Below are positions 7,130 through 14,375 of a stretch of DNA of 18,398 nucleotides, one piece after another. The translations under genes and the position numbers were made by a program. Where the stretch lies: the NCBI GenBank assembly GCA_015478675.1, contig JADMIH010000068.1, forward strand, positions 1 through 18,398, read 5' to 3'. The notes under the pieces were generated by a model. The model worked only from the letters and a program-made list of their open reading frames with translations, made no database searches and was not told the DNA's origin. Position 1 is the stretch's first letter. Each line of letters begins with the position of its first letter. The DNA comes from Chloroflexota bacterium (GTDB taxonomy: Bacteria; Chloroflexota; Chloroflexia; QHBQ01; JADMIH01).

Positions 7130-7732
7130 CTACTTTACCACTTCCAGCACAAATAATAGCTCCTGCCCTGGGATTATATACGCTAAATGCTCTTCATAGA
7201 AAGAAAGGAAGAGATTTATCAGACGCATCAGCGTGCGATTGGCGGGCGTGAGCGGGCGCATGGTCATTCGGGCTACCAGCTTGCGGAAGCGCACCGTTGA
7301 GTAGTCGTAGTTGACGAGGCCGGTGCCGAGGCAGAGATAGTCGAAGCTGCGCGAGGAGAAAGCGTGGGTGTGGGTTGGGTCGGTGTTGAAGTTGAGGCTG
7401 GTGAAGTACGGTACGCGTATCCATATGCGGCCTTGCGGCTGCGTGATGCGGTGCAATTCCTCCATGACCTGAACGATACTATCAAGATGCTCCAGCACAT
7501 GCTCGCAGACAACCGTGCCGAAGGTAGAGTCGTTGAATGGGTAAGGGAAGGAGTTGAGGTCCCACACCACATCGGGATGCGTGCGCGGGTTGATGTCGAG
7601 GGTAATCGCGCCTACAATTTTGCGCTTACCCGCGCCTATGTGCAGGAGGAGTGATTTATTGTTGGGGGTGTACTGCTCAGGCCGGCTTCTACGTGAAACT
7701 ATGTTGGAAGGTAGCGAGGCAGTCAAAGGCAT
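7130..7732 (-). CDS. Class I SAM-dependent methyltransferase
   Basis: 200-residue Rossmann-fold methyltransferase of the Methyltransf_11 type. Motif I is LLLHIGAGKRKI (28-39), an atypical but recognisable glycine loop. ITLDINPRTHPDVVWDLN (43-60) carries the acidic residue after strand 2 (Asp46), and FGTVVCEHVLEHLDSI (71-86) is the strand 4 region with the common EHVLEH signature. GRIWIRVPYF (101-110) is strand 5. Similar proteins often sit in polysaccharide or glycolipid clusters, but here the neighbours are dxs and GDPD, so the substrate is unknown. No good ribosome site precedes ATG 7732. It is separated by about 107 bp from dxs upstream and 52 bp from GDPD downstream, and may be transcribed with either. 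Confidence 0.85.
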   Translation of the reverse strand: MPLTASLPSNIVSRRSRPEQYTPNNKSLLLHIGAGKRKIVGAITLDINPRTHPDVVWDLNSFPYPFNDSTFGTVVCEHVLEHLDSIVQVMEELHRITQPQGRIWIRVPYFTSLNFNTDPTHTHAFSSRSFDYLCLGTGLVNYDYSTVRFRKLVARMTMRPLTPANRTLMRLINLFLSFYEEHLAYIIPGQELLFVLEVVK

Positions 7733-7769
7733 TGTATAAATGGAGCATTATCTGTAGGTGACGCCAAGT

Positions 7770-7796
7770 CGTAACTCGTAACTCTGCCGAAGGCAG
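7770..7796. repeat. Two heptamers (cgtaact) plus small hairpin
   Basis: The heptamer cgtaact is repeated twice in tandem at 7770-7783. A CTGCC/GGCAG hairpin with a 3-nt loop follows at 7784-7796. On the minus strand these lie between dxs and the methyltransferase gene. Function unknown; it may be a weak terminator or an intergenic microsatellite. Confidence 0.5.
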
Positions 7797-7815
7797 GAGA
7801 TACAGCTAATCTTTG

Positions 7816-7857
7816 TGCGCGGCTGCTACTGCGCGGCTGCTACTGCGCGGCTGCTAC
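7816..7857. repeat. Three perfect tandem copies of a 14-bp unit across the dxs stop codon
   Basis: The unit tgcgcggctgctac occurs exactly three times at 7816-7829, 7830-7843 and 7844-7857. The dxs stop codon (7840-7842) is created at the junction between the two copies nearest dxs. Confidence 0.95.
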
Positions 7858-9744
7858 TATCGTGCGCTGCACCAGGTAAAGGTCTGAGAAGTGCTTTTTC
7901 ACCTCACGTACTATGCCTTCTGCTGACATATTGAACCTGTCGCGCCACATCGCCTGTGGGCCATGATCCACGAAGATATCAGGCAAGCCTATAGAGTGTA
8001 TCTTCGGCTCAGAGAGGTTGTCGTGCGAGTGAAAGAACTCCAGCACAGCATCACCGAAGCCGCCAGGTATAGCGCCTTCTTCGACAGTCAGGATGCGGCG
8101 GAAATTAGCGCCCAGATTGGCAAGTAGCTCTTCGTCTACAGGTTTGGCGAAGCGAGCGTTTATCACGGCAGCTTCTATACCGTCTACAGCCAGCATGTCG
8201 GCGGCTGCCATAGCCGCGTTTACCGGGCTGCCATAAGCAACAATCGCCAGGTCGGTGCCTTTGCGAAGCACCTCAGCCTTGCCGATGGGCAGCGCCTGTA
8301 GCTCATCGTCCATCTCGACGCCGTAGCCGTTGCCACGCGGATAGCGGAAGGCTATAGGGCCATCATGCTGTACAGCGGTGTAAACCATGTGTCGCAGCTC
8401 GTTCTCGTCTTTAGGAGCCATCAGCACCATGTTGGGTATAGGGCGCAGGTATGAGATGTCGAATGCACCCTGGTGTGTGCGTCCATCGTCGCCAACCACA
8501 CCACCTCTGTCCATCGCGAAGACGACGGGCAGCTTCTGTATGCAAACGTCGTGTATCACCTGATCATAAGCGCGCTGCAGGAAGGTCGAATAGATAGCGC
8601 AAACCGGCTTGATATTTTCGCAGGCCAACCCCGCCGCGAAAGTCACGGCATGCTGTTCGGCTATGCCCACATCGAAGAAACGATCGGGGAAGACATCAGC
8701 AAACTTGTTGAGTGACGTGCCATCGGGCATGGCGGCGGTGATAGCTACCACGCGCTTATCTATCTTTGCTATCTCTATCAAAGCGTCGGCGAAGACCTCC
8801 TGGAACCTGGGCGCTGTGGGCCTGGGCGCTCCCATTTTGCCCGGCGGAGAAACGGCGTGCCACTTTACGGCATCTTCCTCGGCTACAGCATGGCCTTTGC
8901 CTTTGACGGTGAGGGCATGGATGAAAACGGGGCGCTCACACTGTTTAGCCGCTTCGAGCACCTCGATAAGCTGGCCTATATCGTGCCCATCTACAGGCCC
9001 AAGATAAACGAAGCCCAGCTCTTCCCAGATCATAGAGGGCACTACGAACTCTTTGACCGAGTTCTTGAAGCGCTTGCCGAAGCCGAGCATTTTCCGGCCC
9101 ATCGGCACATGGGTAAGCACCCGTTCGACGCCCATCTTGGCGCGGCTGTAGCGTGGGTCTGTACGCACGTTATAGAGATACTTGGAAAGAGCGCCAACAT
9201 TGGGCGCAATAGACATCTCGTTGTCGTTTAGTATTACGATGAACCGGTGATTCGAGTGCCCCGCGTTATTGAGCGCCTCGAAAGCCATGCCCCCCGTCAT
9301 CGCGCCGTCGCCTATGACAGCCAGCACATGATTTCTCTCGCCTTTGAGGTCGCGAGCTACAGCCATACCATAAGCGGCTGATATAGATGTTGAGGCGTGG
9401 CCGGCGCCAAAAGCGTCGTGTACGCTCTCCTCCCGCGAAAGAAAACCGCTGAGGCCCCCGTACTGCCGGATTGTATCAAACTTATCACGTCGGCCCGTGA
9501 GTATCTTGTGAGGGTATGCCTGGTGCCCCACGTCCCAGACAATTTTGTCCTGGGGCGAGTTAAAGACCTTATGAAGGGCTACTGTAAGCTCGACGGTGCC
9601 CAGGTTCGAGGCGTAGTGCCCACCAATGAGGTTGATTGTGCTGATAATTTCTTGCCGCACTTCCTGCGCGAGCAGTTCAAGTTCTTCGTTGGAGAGACCT
9701 CGCAGATCCGAGGGATCATTGATAGTATCAAGGAGTCGTGTCAT
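7840..9744 (-). CDS. dxs: 1-deoxy-D-xylulose-5-phosphate synthase
   Basis: Condenses pyruvate with glyceraldehyde 3-phosphate, using thiamine diphosphate and Mg, in the first step of the methylerythritol phosphate route to isoprenoids. Motifs are GGHYASNLGTVELTVALH (41-58, His43), WDVGHQAYPHK (70-80), the ThDP site GDGAMTGG (145-152) with NDNEMSI (173-179), DRGGVVGDDGRTHQGAFD in the pyrimidine domain, and DVGIAEQHAVTFAAGLA with the catalytic Glu. Length is 634 residues, normal for the family. The frame is open to 9783, but ATG 9744 has GAGAGG 4 nt upstream and an extended -10 promoter further up, so it is preferred. The last residues (VAAAQ) and the stop fall in a 14-bp tandem repeat. fni downstream suggests a shared isoprenoid role. 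Confidence 0.97.
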   Translation of the reverse strand: MTRLLDTINDPSDLRGLSNEELELLAQEVRQEIISTINLIGGHYASNLGTVELTVALHKVFNSPQDKIVWDVGHQAYPHKILTGRRDKFDTIRQYGGLSGFLSREESVHDAFGAGHASTSISAAYGMAVARDLKGERNHVLAVIGDGAMTGGMAFEALNNAGHSNHRFIVILNDNEMSIAPNVGALSKYLYNVRTDPRYSRAKMGVERVLTHVPMGRKMLGFGKRFKNSVKEFVVPSMIWEELGFVYLGPVDGHDIGQLIEVLEAAKQCERPVFIHALTVKGKGHAVAEEDAVKWHAVSPPGKMGAPRPTAPRFQEVFADALIEIAKIDKRVVAITAAMPDGTSLNKFADVFPDRFFDVGIAEQHAVTFAAGLACENIKPVCAIYSTFLQRAYDQVIHDVCIQKLPVVFAMDRGGVVGDDGRTHQGAFDISYLRPIPNMVLMAPKDENELRHMVYTAVQHDGPIAFRYPRGNGYGVEMDDELQALPIGKAEVLRKGTDLAIVAYGSPVNAAMAAADMLAVDGIEAAVINARFAKPVDEELLANLGANFRRILTVEEGAIPGGFGDAVLEFFHSHDNLSEPKIHSIGLPDIFVDHGPQAMWRDRFNMSAEGIVREVKKHFSDLYLVQRTIVAAAQ

Positions 9745-9781
9745 AAATCCTCTCAGGGCGATTGAGAAAGCCGCCAGATAC

Positions 9782-9790
9782 ATTATACCA
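9782..9790 (-). promoter_or_regulatory. Extended -10 promoter (TGgTATAAT) for dxs
   Basis: On the minus strand TATAAT (9787 to 9782) is preceded by TGG, a full extended -10. The leader to ATG 9744 would be about 30 nt and contains the GAGAGG ribosome site. No strong -35 is present. Confidence 0.6.
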
Positions 9791-9796
9791 ACCCCG

Positions 9797-9811
9797 GTGG
9801 CTATCCGCCAC
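9797..9811. promoter_or_regulatory. Inverted repeat between the -10 and -35 positions of the dxs promoter
   Basis: gtggc and gccac form a 5-bp inverted repeat separated by 5 bp, lying just upstream of the extended -10. It could be an operator, but it is short enough to occur by chance. Confidence 0.25.
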
Positions 9812-10057
9812 TGCTAACACATACGTTTGTACTCCCCCTTTGGAGCAGTTGTGATGTACATCTATAGAACGGCAGAGAGGGTATATAGTTACACCGGAAT
9901 AAGCCTGACGCGAACGATAATGGGCTAAAGCTTTCACCTTTTGGATTCTGTTGGCCCGGGTTTGAAGAAGATATGGACAGCAATCGTTGGGTGCCGGTGT
10001 GACGCCGTTTGGCACAAGCTAACCCTATGCGCCTTCCTGCTGCATACAAGACGCTCT
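9812..10057. other. Gene-free spacer between the sigma factor gene and dxs
   Basis: About 245 bp with no credible reading frame. The only structure I see is a weak bulged hairpin at 9991-10015 (gtgcc/ggcac) not followed by a U-run on either strand. No clear terminator for the sigma gene is visible. Confidence 0.4.
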
Positions 10058-11401
10058 TTAGAGGTAATCCCTGAACTTCTCAGTCAGAGCGGGCTGGCGG
10101 AGTTTGCGTAGAGCTTCAGCTTCTATTTGGCGCACACGCTCTCTGGTGACGCCCAGATGCTCGCCCACTTTTTCCAGGGGGTACTGGTGCCCGTCGCCTA
10201 GGCCGAAGCGCAATTGCAACACTATCTTTTCACGTGGGGTTAGCACTTCTTCGAGGGCGGTCTCAAGTTGATCTTTCAATAGCTCGCGGGTGGCTTCCTC
10301 TTCGGGGGTAGCTGCTTCGTCATCGCTGATAAAGTTTTGCAGCTGGTTCTCGTCGGCTTCATCACCCACAGGCGAATCCAACGAGACCGGGGTCTCAGCA
10401 GCGCGTAGTATCTCACGTATACGTGCGCCTGACATCCCCATGGCCTCGCCTATCTCCTCAGCGCGGGCTGGGCGGCCAAGCCTCTGCGAAATCTCCTGGC
10501 TTATATGCGCGATTTTGCCCATAGCCTCGCCTATGTGCGCGGGCAACCGGATCGTGCGCGCCTGCTCGGATATTGCACGCAGAATCGCCTGGCGTATCCA
10601 CCATGTGGCGTATGTGGAGAACTTATAGCCTCTGCCTGGATCAAACTTATGCACTGCCCTCAGCAGGCCCATGTTGCCTTCTTGCACCAGGTCGAGGAGG
10701 GTAAGGCCGCGCCCCACATATTTCTTGGCGATGCTCACGACAAGGCGCAGGTTGGCAAGAACGAACTTCTGCGTGGCTTCTACATCGCCCTCGCCTATCT
10801 TGCGCGCTAACTCAAGCTCCTGCTCACCGGAGAGTAGAGGCGCGGCGCTGATCTCGCGCAGGTAGAGGCGCACAGGATCGGAGACGAAGCTCGGGTCTAA
10901 CCTGGAAAGCTTGTCGAGGCTTGTATCAATATCCTCGTTATCATCTTCATCGTCTTCTATATTTGTAGAGTTGCGCCTGACATTGGCTACTCGTATAGAG
11001 CGATGACGTCCGTCGTGCGGCTGCTCTTCCCCGTCATGCTGAATGGAAATGCCGCCTGCCTCTATCGGCTCGACTATCGGCAGCGCGTCGAGCTCCTCAG
11101 CTGCCGCTATCCCCAACAAAGCATCTTCAGGGTCGGGGTCTTGCAGCGACGCCATCTCCAGCCCTTTGATGTCGCGGTAGAGCTTTTCGCCCTCAGGGCT
11201 TTCCGACATGGCGATTGCTGTGCCCGCCGGTTCGGGGGCAGGCACATAATCACGGGCTTTATCTATGTCGCTGTCCTCGCCACATGCGGCGGTTAGATTG
11301 ATGATTGAGTTGGAAGGTGATGAACCCTCGTTTTGGGTGCCGGTCTCTTTGCCTGCCCTGGCTTTGGCGGGGTTGCCCCCACTCCGCGGTTCTCTGGGCA
11401 T
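10058..11401 (-). CDS. RNA polymerase sigma factor, RpoD family (group 1 or 2)
   Basis: Sigma-70 protein of 447 residues. Residues 1-170 are a low-complexity leader with an acidic block (about 149-159). It does not look like a standard region 1.1. Region 1.2 starts at [11 protein letters not shown] (174-184). Region 2 runs 212-282 and includes [34 protein letters not shown] and [19 protein letters not shown] for core binding and -10 melting. Region 3 covers about 286-345. Region 4 covers about 377-440, with the helix-turn-helix [42 protein letters not shown] (283-297) differs from the IPVHMVE form of most primary sigmas, so a group 2 role is possible. ATG 11401 has AAGGAG 6 nt upstream and is preferred to GTG 11431. 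Confidence 0.95.
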   Translation of the reverse strand: MPREPRSGGNPAKARAGKETGTQNEGSSPSNSIINLTAACGEDSDIDKARDYVPAPEPAGTAIAMSESPEGEKLYRDIKGLEMASLQDPDPEDALLGIAAAEELDALPIVEPIEAGGISIQHDGEEQPHDGRHRSIRVANVRRNSTNIEDDEDDNEDIDTSLDKLSRLDPSFVSDPVRLYLREISAAPLLSGEQELELARKIGEGDVEATQKFVLANLRLVVSIAKKYVGRGLTLLDLVQEGNMGLLRAVHKFDPGRGYKFSTYATWWIRQAILRAISEQARTIRLPAHIGEAMGKIAHISQEISQRLGRPARAEEIGEAMGMSGARIREILRAAETPVSLDSPVGDEADENQLQNFISDDEAATPEEEATRELLKDQLETALEEVLTPREKIVLQLRFGLGDGHQYPLEKVGEHLGVTRERVRQIEAEALRKLRQPALTEKFRDYL

Positions 11402-11433
11402 CGTATGCTCCTTCCAGTACGCCCCGGTCACAT

Positions 11434-11454
11434 CTTTAGCAAGGTGCGCTAAAG
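11434..11454. promoter_or_regulatory. Perfect 7-bp inverted repeat in the sigma factor leader
   Basis: ctttagc (11434-11440) and gctaaag (11448-11454) form a hairpin with a 7-nt loop, 32 bp upstream of the chosen ATG. It lies just downstream of the likely transcription start, so it could be an mRNA hairpin or an operator. Confidence 0.45.
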
Positions 11455-11469
11455 GTTACGTTACACCTT

Positions 11470-11475
11470 ATTGTA
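11470..11475 (-). promoter_or_regulatory. Candidate -10 box (TACAAT) for the sigma factor gene
   Basis: TACAAT on the minus strand lies 68 bp before ATG 11401, giving a leader of about 60 nt that contains the 11434-11454 hairpin. There is no good -35 and no TGn extension. Confidence 0.3.
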
Positions 11476-11541
11476 AAGCAAGTGCAAGCTCTATGCCATT
11501 AAAGGATGAGTGCAGAGTACTGTGCATTGCGTCATACTCTT

Positions 11542-11587
11542 GAGGTAGAGATAAATCATCGATAATCCCTCAACTTTCACCTTTCAC
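11542..11587. repeat. Dispersed 46-bp repeat, copy A (at the pyrC stop codon)
   Basis: It aligns without gaps to 12753-12798 with 39 of 46 positions identical by my count. The end of this copy includes the pyrC stop codon (11584-11586). The right half consists of degenerate ctttcac heptamers. Confidence 0.75.
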
Positions 11588-12657
11588 ACGTCGGCTTCAT
11601 TGGGCGCTAATAGACGACCGCCAGGCGTTGAGGCGAGCTGGCCCTCCCTGGCGATCTCGTGCCCGCGTAGTGTTACGGAGGCAACAGCGCCGGTTACTTC
11701 CATGCCGTCGAAGGGGGTCCAGCCGCACTTTGTTTGTAGATTGGCCGAAGAGATGAGCCACTTACGGTCGGGGTCTACTTCAATATATGTTTCCGCTTGC
11801 TCAGGCAAATGAAAAAGCCGGGCAGGGGCGATGCGCATCATCTCAACCAATCTGTCGAGGGTAAGCTTCCCGTTGTGTACTGCGGTGAGCATCAGCGGCA
11901 GCGAAGTTTCCAGGCCGGGAACGCCGAAGGCGGGGTTTGGGACGCTCTTCTCTTCCAGAGTGTGGGGAGCATGGTCGGTGGCGATCATATCTATGACATC
12001 TATGTTAGCCCACAGCGCGTCTACATCTTTGGGCCGTTTGAGAGGTGGCTTCATCACACCGTAGCCGCCGAGCCGAGGCAGGTCATCTTGCGTAAGATAG
12101 AGATGGTGGGGGGTTACCTCGCAGGTGACGGGTAGACCGCGCTCTTTGGCATCGCGTATAAGCTCTATCTCCACCTTTTCGCTGATATGGCAGAAGTGGA
12201 CGCTCCTATTCACGGAAGGGAGGAGGCCGAGGACCATAGCCACGGTGCGGTCTTCGGCGTGGACGCATAGCGGCTTATACGCGGGCCAGGCGAGCATTAT
12301 CTTGCGTATCGTTTCAAGCTCCTCTATCTTGAGGCTGCCTGTAGTATGATCCAGGTAAAGCTTCAAGCCAAAGACGCGGCTAAGCACCTGCCCGTAGGTG
12401 CCTGTGTTGTCAGGTGTAGCGCCGTAAAAGCAGCCCACGTCGCAGCAGAGCTTGCCCGCCGCCGCGCTTGCTTTGCGCGAGAGGGCATCAGGGCTGATCG
12501 CCGGGTCGCCGGGGTTGTTGGGCATGTCGAGCAGAATTGTGAAGCCGCCCGCGACAGCCGCCCGTGTGCCTGTCAAGAAATCTTCTTTATATGTCGCACC
12601 GGGGTCACGCAGATGAACGTGTGGGTCTATCAAGCCGGGTAATCGGATCAGCGACAT
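11584..12657 (-). CDS. pyrC: Dihydroorotase, resembling the animal CAD domain
   Basis: Zinc amidohydrolase that cyclises carbamoyl-aspartate to dihydroorotate in pyrimidine synthesis. Metal ligands are visible: DPHVHLRDPG (11-20: His13, His15), Lys99 in GLKLYL (the carboxylated lysine), His133 in VHAED, His157 in FCHISE and Asp228 in ATDHAPHT. The chain begins directly with RLPGLIDPHVH, lacking the N-terminal beta segment of many bacterial enzymes. Stretches such as GLPVTCEVTPHHLYL (174-188), VPGLETSLPLMLTAV and WTPFDGMEV closely resemble the dihydroorotase domain of animal CAD. Cys156 and Glu180 match residues that, as I recall, bind an additional zinc in human CAD. The 357-residue length fits. 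AGGTG lies 7 nt before ATG 12657. Repeat copies flank the gene. Confidence 0.95.
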   Translation of the reverse strand: MSLIRLPGLIDPHVHLRDPGATYKEDFLTGTRAAVAGGFTILLDMPNNPGDPAISPDALSRKASAAAGKLCCDVGCFYGATPDNTGTYGQVLSRVFGLKLYLDHTTGSLKIEELETIRKIMLAWPAYKPLCVHAEDRTVAMVLGLLPSVNRSVHFCHISEKVEIELIRDAKERGLPVTCEVTPHHLYLTQDDLPRLGGYGVMKPPLKRPKDVDALWANIDVIDMIATDHAPHTLEEKSVPNPAFGVPGLETSLPLMLTAVHNGKLTLDRLVEMMRIAPARLFHLPEQAETYIEVDPDRKWLISSANLQTKCGWTPFDGMEVTGAVASVTLRGHEIAREGQLASTPGGRLLAPNEADV

Positions 12658-12691
12658 TGGGTGGCACCTGCTTTTCAGGGATTAGAGTAAA

Positions 12692-12718
12692 GCGTGAAAC
12701 GGATGCGTGAAGCGTGAT
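12692..12718. repeat. Degenerate heptamers (gcgtgaa), left arm of an inverted repeat
   Basis: gcgtgaa occurs at 12692-12698 and 12705-12711, and gcgtgat at 12712-12718. The 12-mer at 12706-12717 is the exact reverse complement of 12788-12799, inside repeat copy B, so the pyrC leader could fold into a long hairpin. Confidence 0.7.
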
Positions 12719-12752
12719 GAATATTGAGTAATACCTATCGCGTGAGGAGTGA

Positions 12753-12799
12753 GAGGTAAAGATAGATTATCCATAATCCCTCACCTTTCACGCTTCACG
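12753..12799. repeat. Dispersed 46-bp repeat, copy B (upstream of pyrC)
   Basis: Direct copy of the repeat at 11542-11587, same orientation, about 95 bp upstream of the pyrC ATG. Its right end (12788-12799) also forms the right arm of the 12-bp inverted repeat with 12706-12717. Confidence 0.75.
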
Positions 12800-12811
12800 A
12801 GCTTGAGTCAT

Positions 12812-12820
12812 ATTTTACCA
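12812..12820 (-). promoter_or_regulatory. Candidate extended -10 promoter (TGgTAAAAT) for pyrC
   Basis: TAAAAT (minus strand, 12817 to 12812) is preceded by TGG, with CTTACA 18 bp further upstream as a 4/6 -35. It implies a leader of about 145 nt that contains the heptamer inverted repeat. Confidence 0.4.
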
Positions 12821-13095
12821 TTCTCAGGTGTTAACTGTAAGGATCGCACCGCCAGCAGCGTATCACCAAAGGAGAGTGCTATTTCTAGTCTGGCTTTTGT
12901 TACAGGGAGGCCCAACTTGGTGTCCTATACAGATGGGTACACTGCGCGCTCACTTGCGCAGCCACTTGAGCAACATGGAGACCTCTACGAGTTGGCAAAG
13001 CTGGCCCGCCTGGCAGTTAAGCTTATGGCTCTTTGCAGCAAAACAGGGCAAAGCTGGCAAGGAAGTAGGGCAAGGTAGCGGAAGGGCAAAGGAAA
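12821..13095. other. Gene-free spacer between pyrC and the esterase gene
   Basis: Open frames exist on both strands (for example 12749-13078 on +), but none has a ribosome site or recognisable domain. The stretch 13046-13092 repeats short purine-rich blocks (gggcaa, ggcaagg). It could be decayed coding sequence; nothing firm can be called. Confidence 0.35.
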
Positions 13096-13106
13096 TATAG
13101 TAAAAT
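13096..13106 (+). promoter_or_regulatory. Candidate -10 region for the esterase gene
   Basis: Overlapping TATAGT (13096-13101) and TAAAAT (13101-13106) lie about 75 bp before ATG 13180. No clear -35 is present. Confidence 0.25.
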
Positions 13107-13179
13107 GGCGGGGATAGGAGAGCGCGTCTGCGGGTATAGATAACAGTAGAGTAGCGCGGACGCCAGAGTTGATAAAGCA

Positions 13180-13842
13180 ATGGATAGTGAAACGAAATTG
13201 AAGCTGGCACATCTTGTGCGTCCGGGGAGAGGCGAAGGGGAAGGGGCAGAGAGAGGTCTTCCCGGCTTGCTGCTGCTGCACGGCCGAGGTTCGGACGAAG
13301 CCGACTTGATGGGGCTTGTGGATGCGCTGGACCCCAGGCTTACTGTAGTAAGCGCCCGTGCACCTTACAGGTTGCCGCCCGGCTTCGCCTGGTATGTTAT
13401 GGGTGAGGCAGGCTATGCCGACGCCGAAGCTATGCAATCGAGCATCGGTGATCTGCGAGAGTTCATAGATGGGATGTTACCTGCCTACGGCATAGACCCG
13501 CAGCGGCTATATCTGATGGGCTTCAGCCAGGGGGCTGTCATGTCGGCGGCGCTGTCGCTTGTTGTGCCGGAGAGGGTGCGAGGTGTGGTAATGCACAGCG
13601 GCTACGTGCCCATCAACTCCGGTTTGGATTTGCAGCCCGGCAAGATAGCAGGCAAAGGCTACTTTGTAGCGCATGGCAAGTACGACGATGTAATACCTGT
13701 AACTTTTGGCCGCGATGCTCACGAGTACCTGGAGGCAGCGCAAGCTCAAGTGACCTACCGGGAATATCCGATAGGCCACAGCATCAGCGAAGAAAGCTTG
13801 TATGACCTGAGCGACTGGCTGACCAATGAGCTTGATGCGTGA
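13180..13842 (+). CDS. Phospholipase/carboxylesterase, alpha/beta hydrolase
   Basis: Predicted cytosolic serine esterase of the phospholipase/carboxylesterase (Abhydrolase_2, YpfH-like) family, 220 residues. LLLLHGRGSDEADL (30-43) is the oxyanion-hole strand. GFSQG (114-118) carries nucleophile Ser116, VAHGKYDDVIPV (163-174) the acid Asp169, and PIGHSIS (197-203) the base His200, so the triad is complete. No signal peptide is visible. The substrate is unknown; family members hydrolyse short-chain esters or acyl-thioesters. The ribosome site before ATG 13180 is weak. The gene stands alone and converges on the zinc-ribbon gene, with a strong hairpin between them. Confidence 0.92.
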   Translation: MDSETKLKLAHLVRPGRGEGEGAERGLPGLLLLHGRGSDEADLMGLVDALDPRLTVVSARAPYRLPPGFAWYVMGEAGYADAEAMQSSIGDLREFIDGMLPAYGIDPQRLYLMGFSQGAVMSAALSLVVPERVRGVVMHSGYVPINSGLDLQPGKIAGKGYFVAHGKYDDVIPVTFGRDAHEYLEAAQAQVTYREYPIGHSISEESLYDLSDWLTNELDA

Positions 13843-13908
13843 AATGGGCTCGTGTTGCGTATTGCGTGAGTTACGGAGTACGCACAAAGCGATACGAGCG
13901 GCAAATTA

Positions 13909-13941
13909 AGAAGAGCCCGGAGATAATCTCCGGGCTCTTCT
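13909..13941. terminator. Bidirectional terminator hairpin (15-bp perfect stem, 3-nt loop)
   Basis: 13909-13923 is the exact reverse complement of 13927-13941, with loop TAA. It sits between the convergent esterase and zinc-ribbon genes. U-tracts are short on both sides, but the GC-rich stem is long and perfect. Confidence 0.85.
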
Positions 13942-14009
13942 ATCCATAACTTGTCGCTAGATTTTTGCCTGCGCCCAGGCTTTAGATCCCTCCCCTCGAC
14001 AGAGATGGA

Positions 14010-14375
14010 CTAGTAGCGGCTACGACCACCACCGCGGCTGTTGCCGCCCTGCTGGCTATAGCAATCTGAGCAATAAACGGGCTTGTCGCCGCGAGGTACG
14101 AAGGGCACCTCGGTGTCTTTGCCACAGCTCGCGCATACAACCTGGGTCATGGTGCGCTCGGCGCGGCCGCCGCCATAACTGCCACCACCATAGCCACCGC
14201 CGTTGCCGTAGCTATCGCCATATCCACCGCTGTTGCGCGAAGCCTTTTTGGCGGCGCGGCAATCAGGGCAGCGATTAGGCTCGCTGAAGCCCCTCTGTGA
14301 ATAGAAATCCTGCTCACCCTCTGTGAAGGTGAAGTTGTTGCCGCAATCCCGGCACGTGAGTGTTCTATCTGCCAT
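14010..14375 (-). CDS. Double zinc-ribbon protein with glycine-rich linker
   Basis: 121-residue protein with two four-Cys ribbons. The first, TLTCRDCG to RCPDC (Cys8, 11, 36, 39), matches the zf-trcl type. The second, VCASCGKDTEVPFVP to YCSDC (Cys81, 84, 102, 105), matches the CxxC_CxxC type. They are joined by a low-complexity linker (49-71) of Gly, Tyr and Ser, and the tail is Gly/Arg-rich like RNA-binding RGG segments. Function is not established for this family; nucleic-acid binding is an inference from composition. A strong promoter lies about 150 bp upstream and leaves an unusually long leader. The AAGGG closest to ATG 14375 is 14 nt away, a loose fit. Confidence 0.87.
   Translation of the reverse strand: MADRTLTCRDCGNNFTFTEGEQDFYSQRGFSEPNRCPDCRAAKKASRNSGGYGDSYGNGGGYGGGSYGGGRAERTMTQVVCASCGKDTEVPFVPRGDKPVYCSDCYSQQGGNSRGGGRSRY

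Noticed and set aside
9991..10015. Terminator for the sigma factor gene
   Set aside because: The stem is short and bulged and no U-run follows on the minus strand.
12749..13078. 109-residue + strand frame
   Set aside because: It begins inside the repeat region and has no ribosome site or recognisable family; kept only as a note on the spacer.
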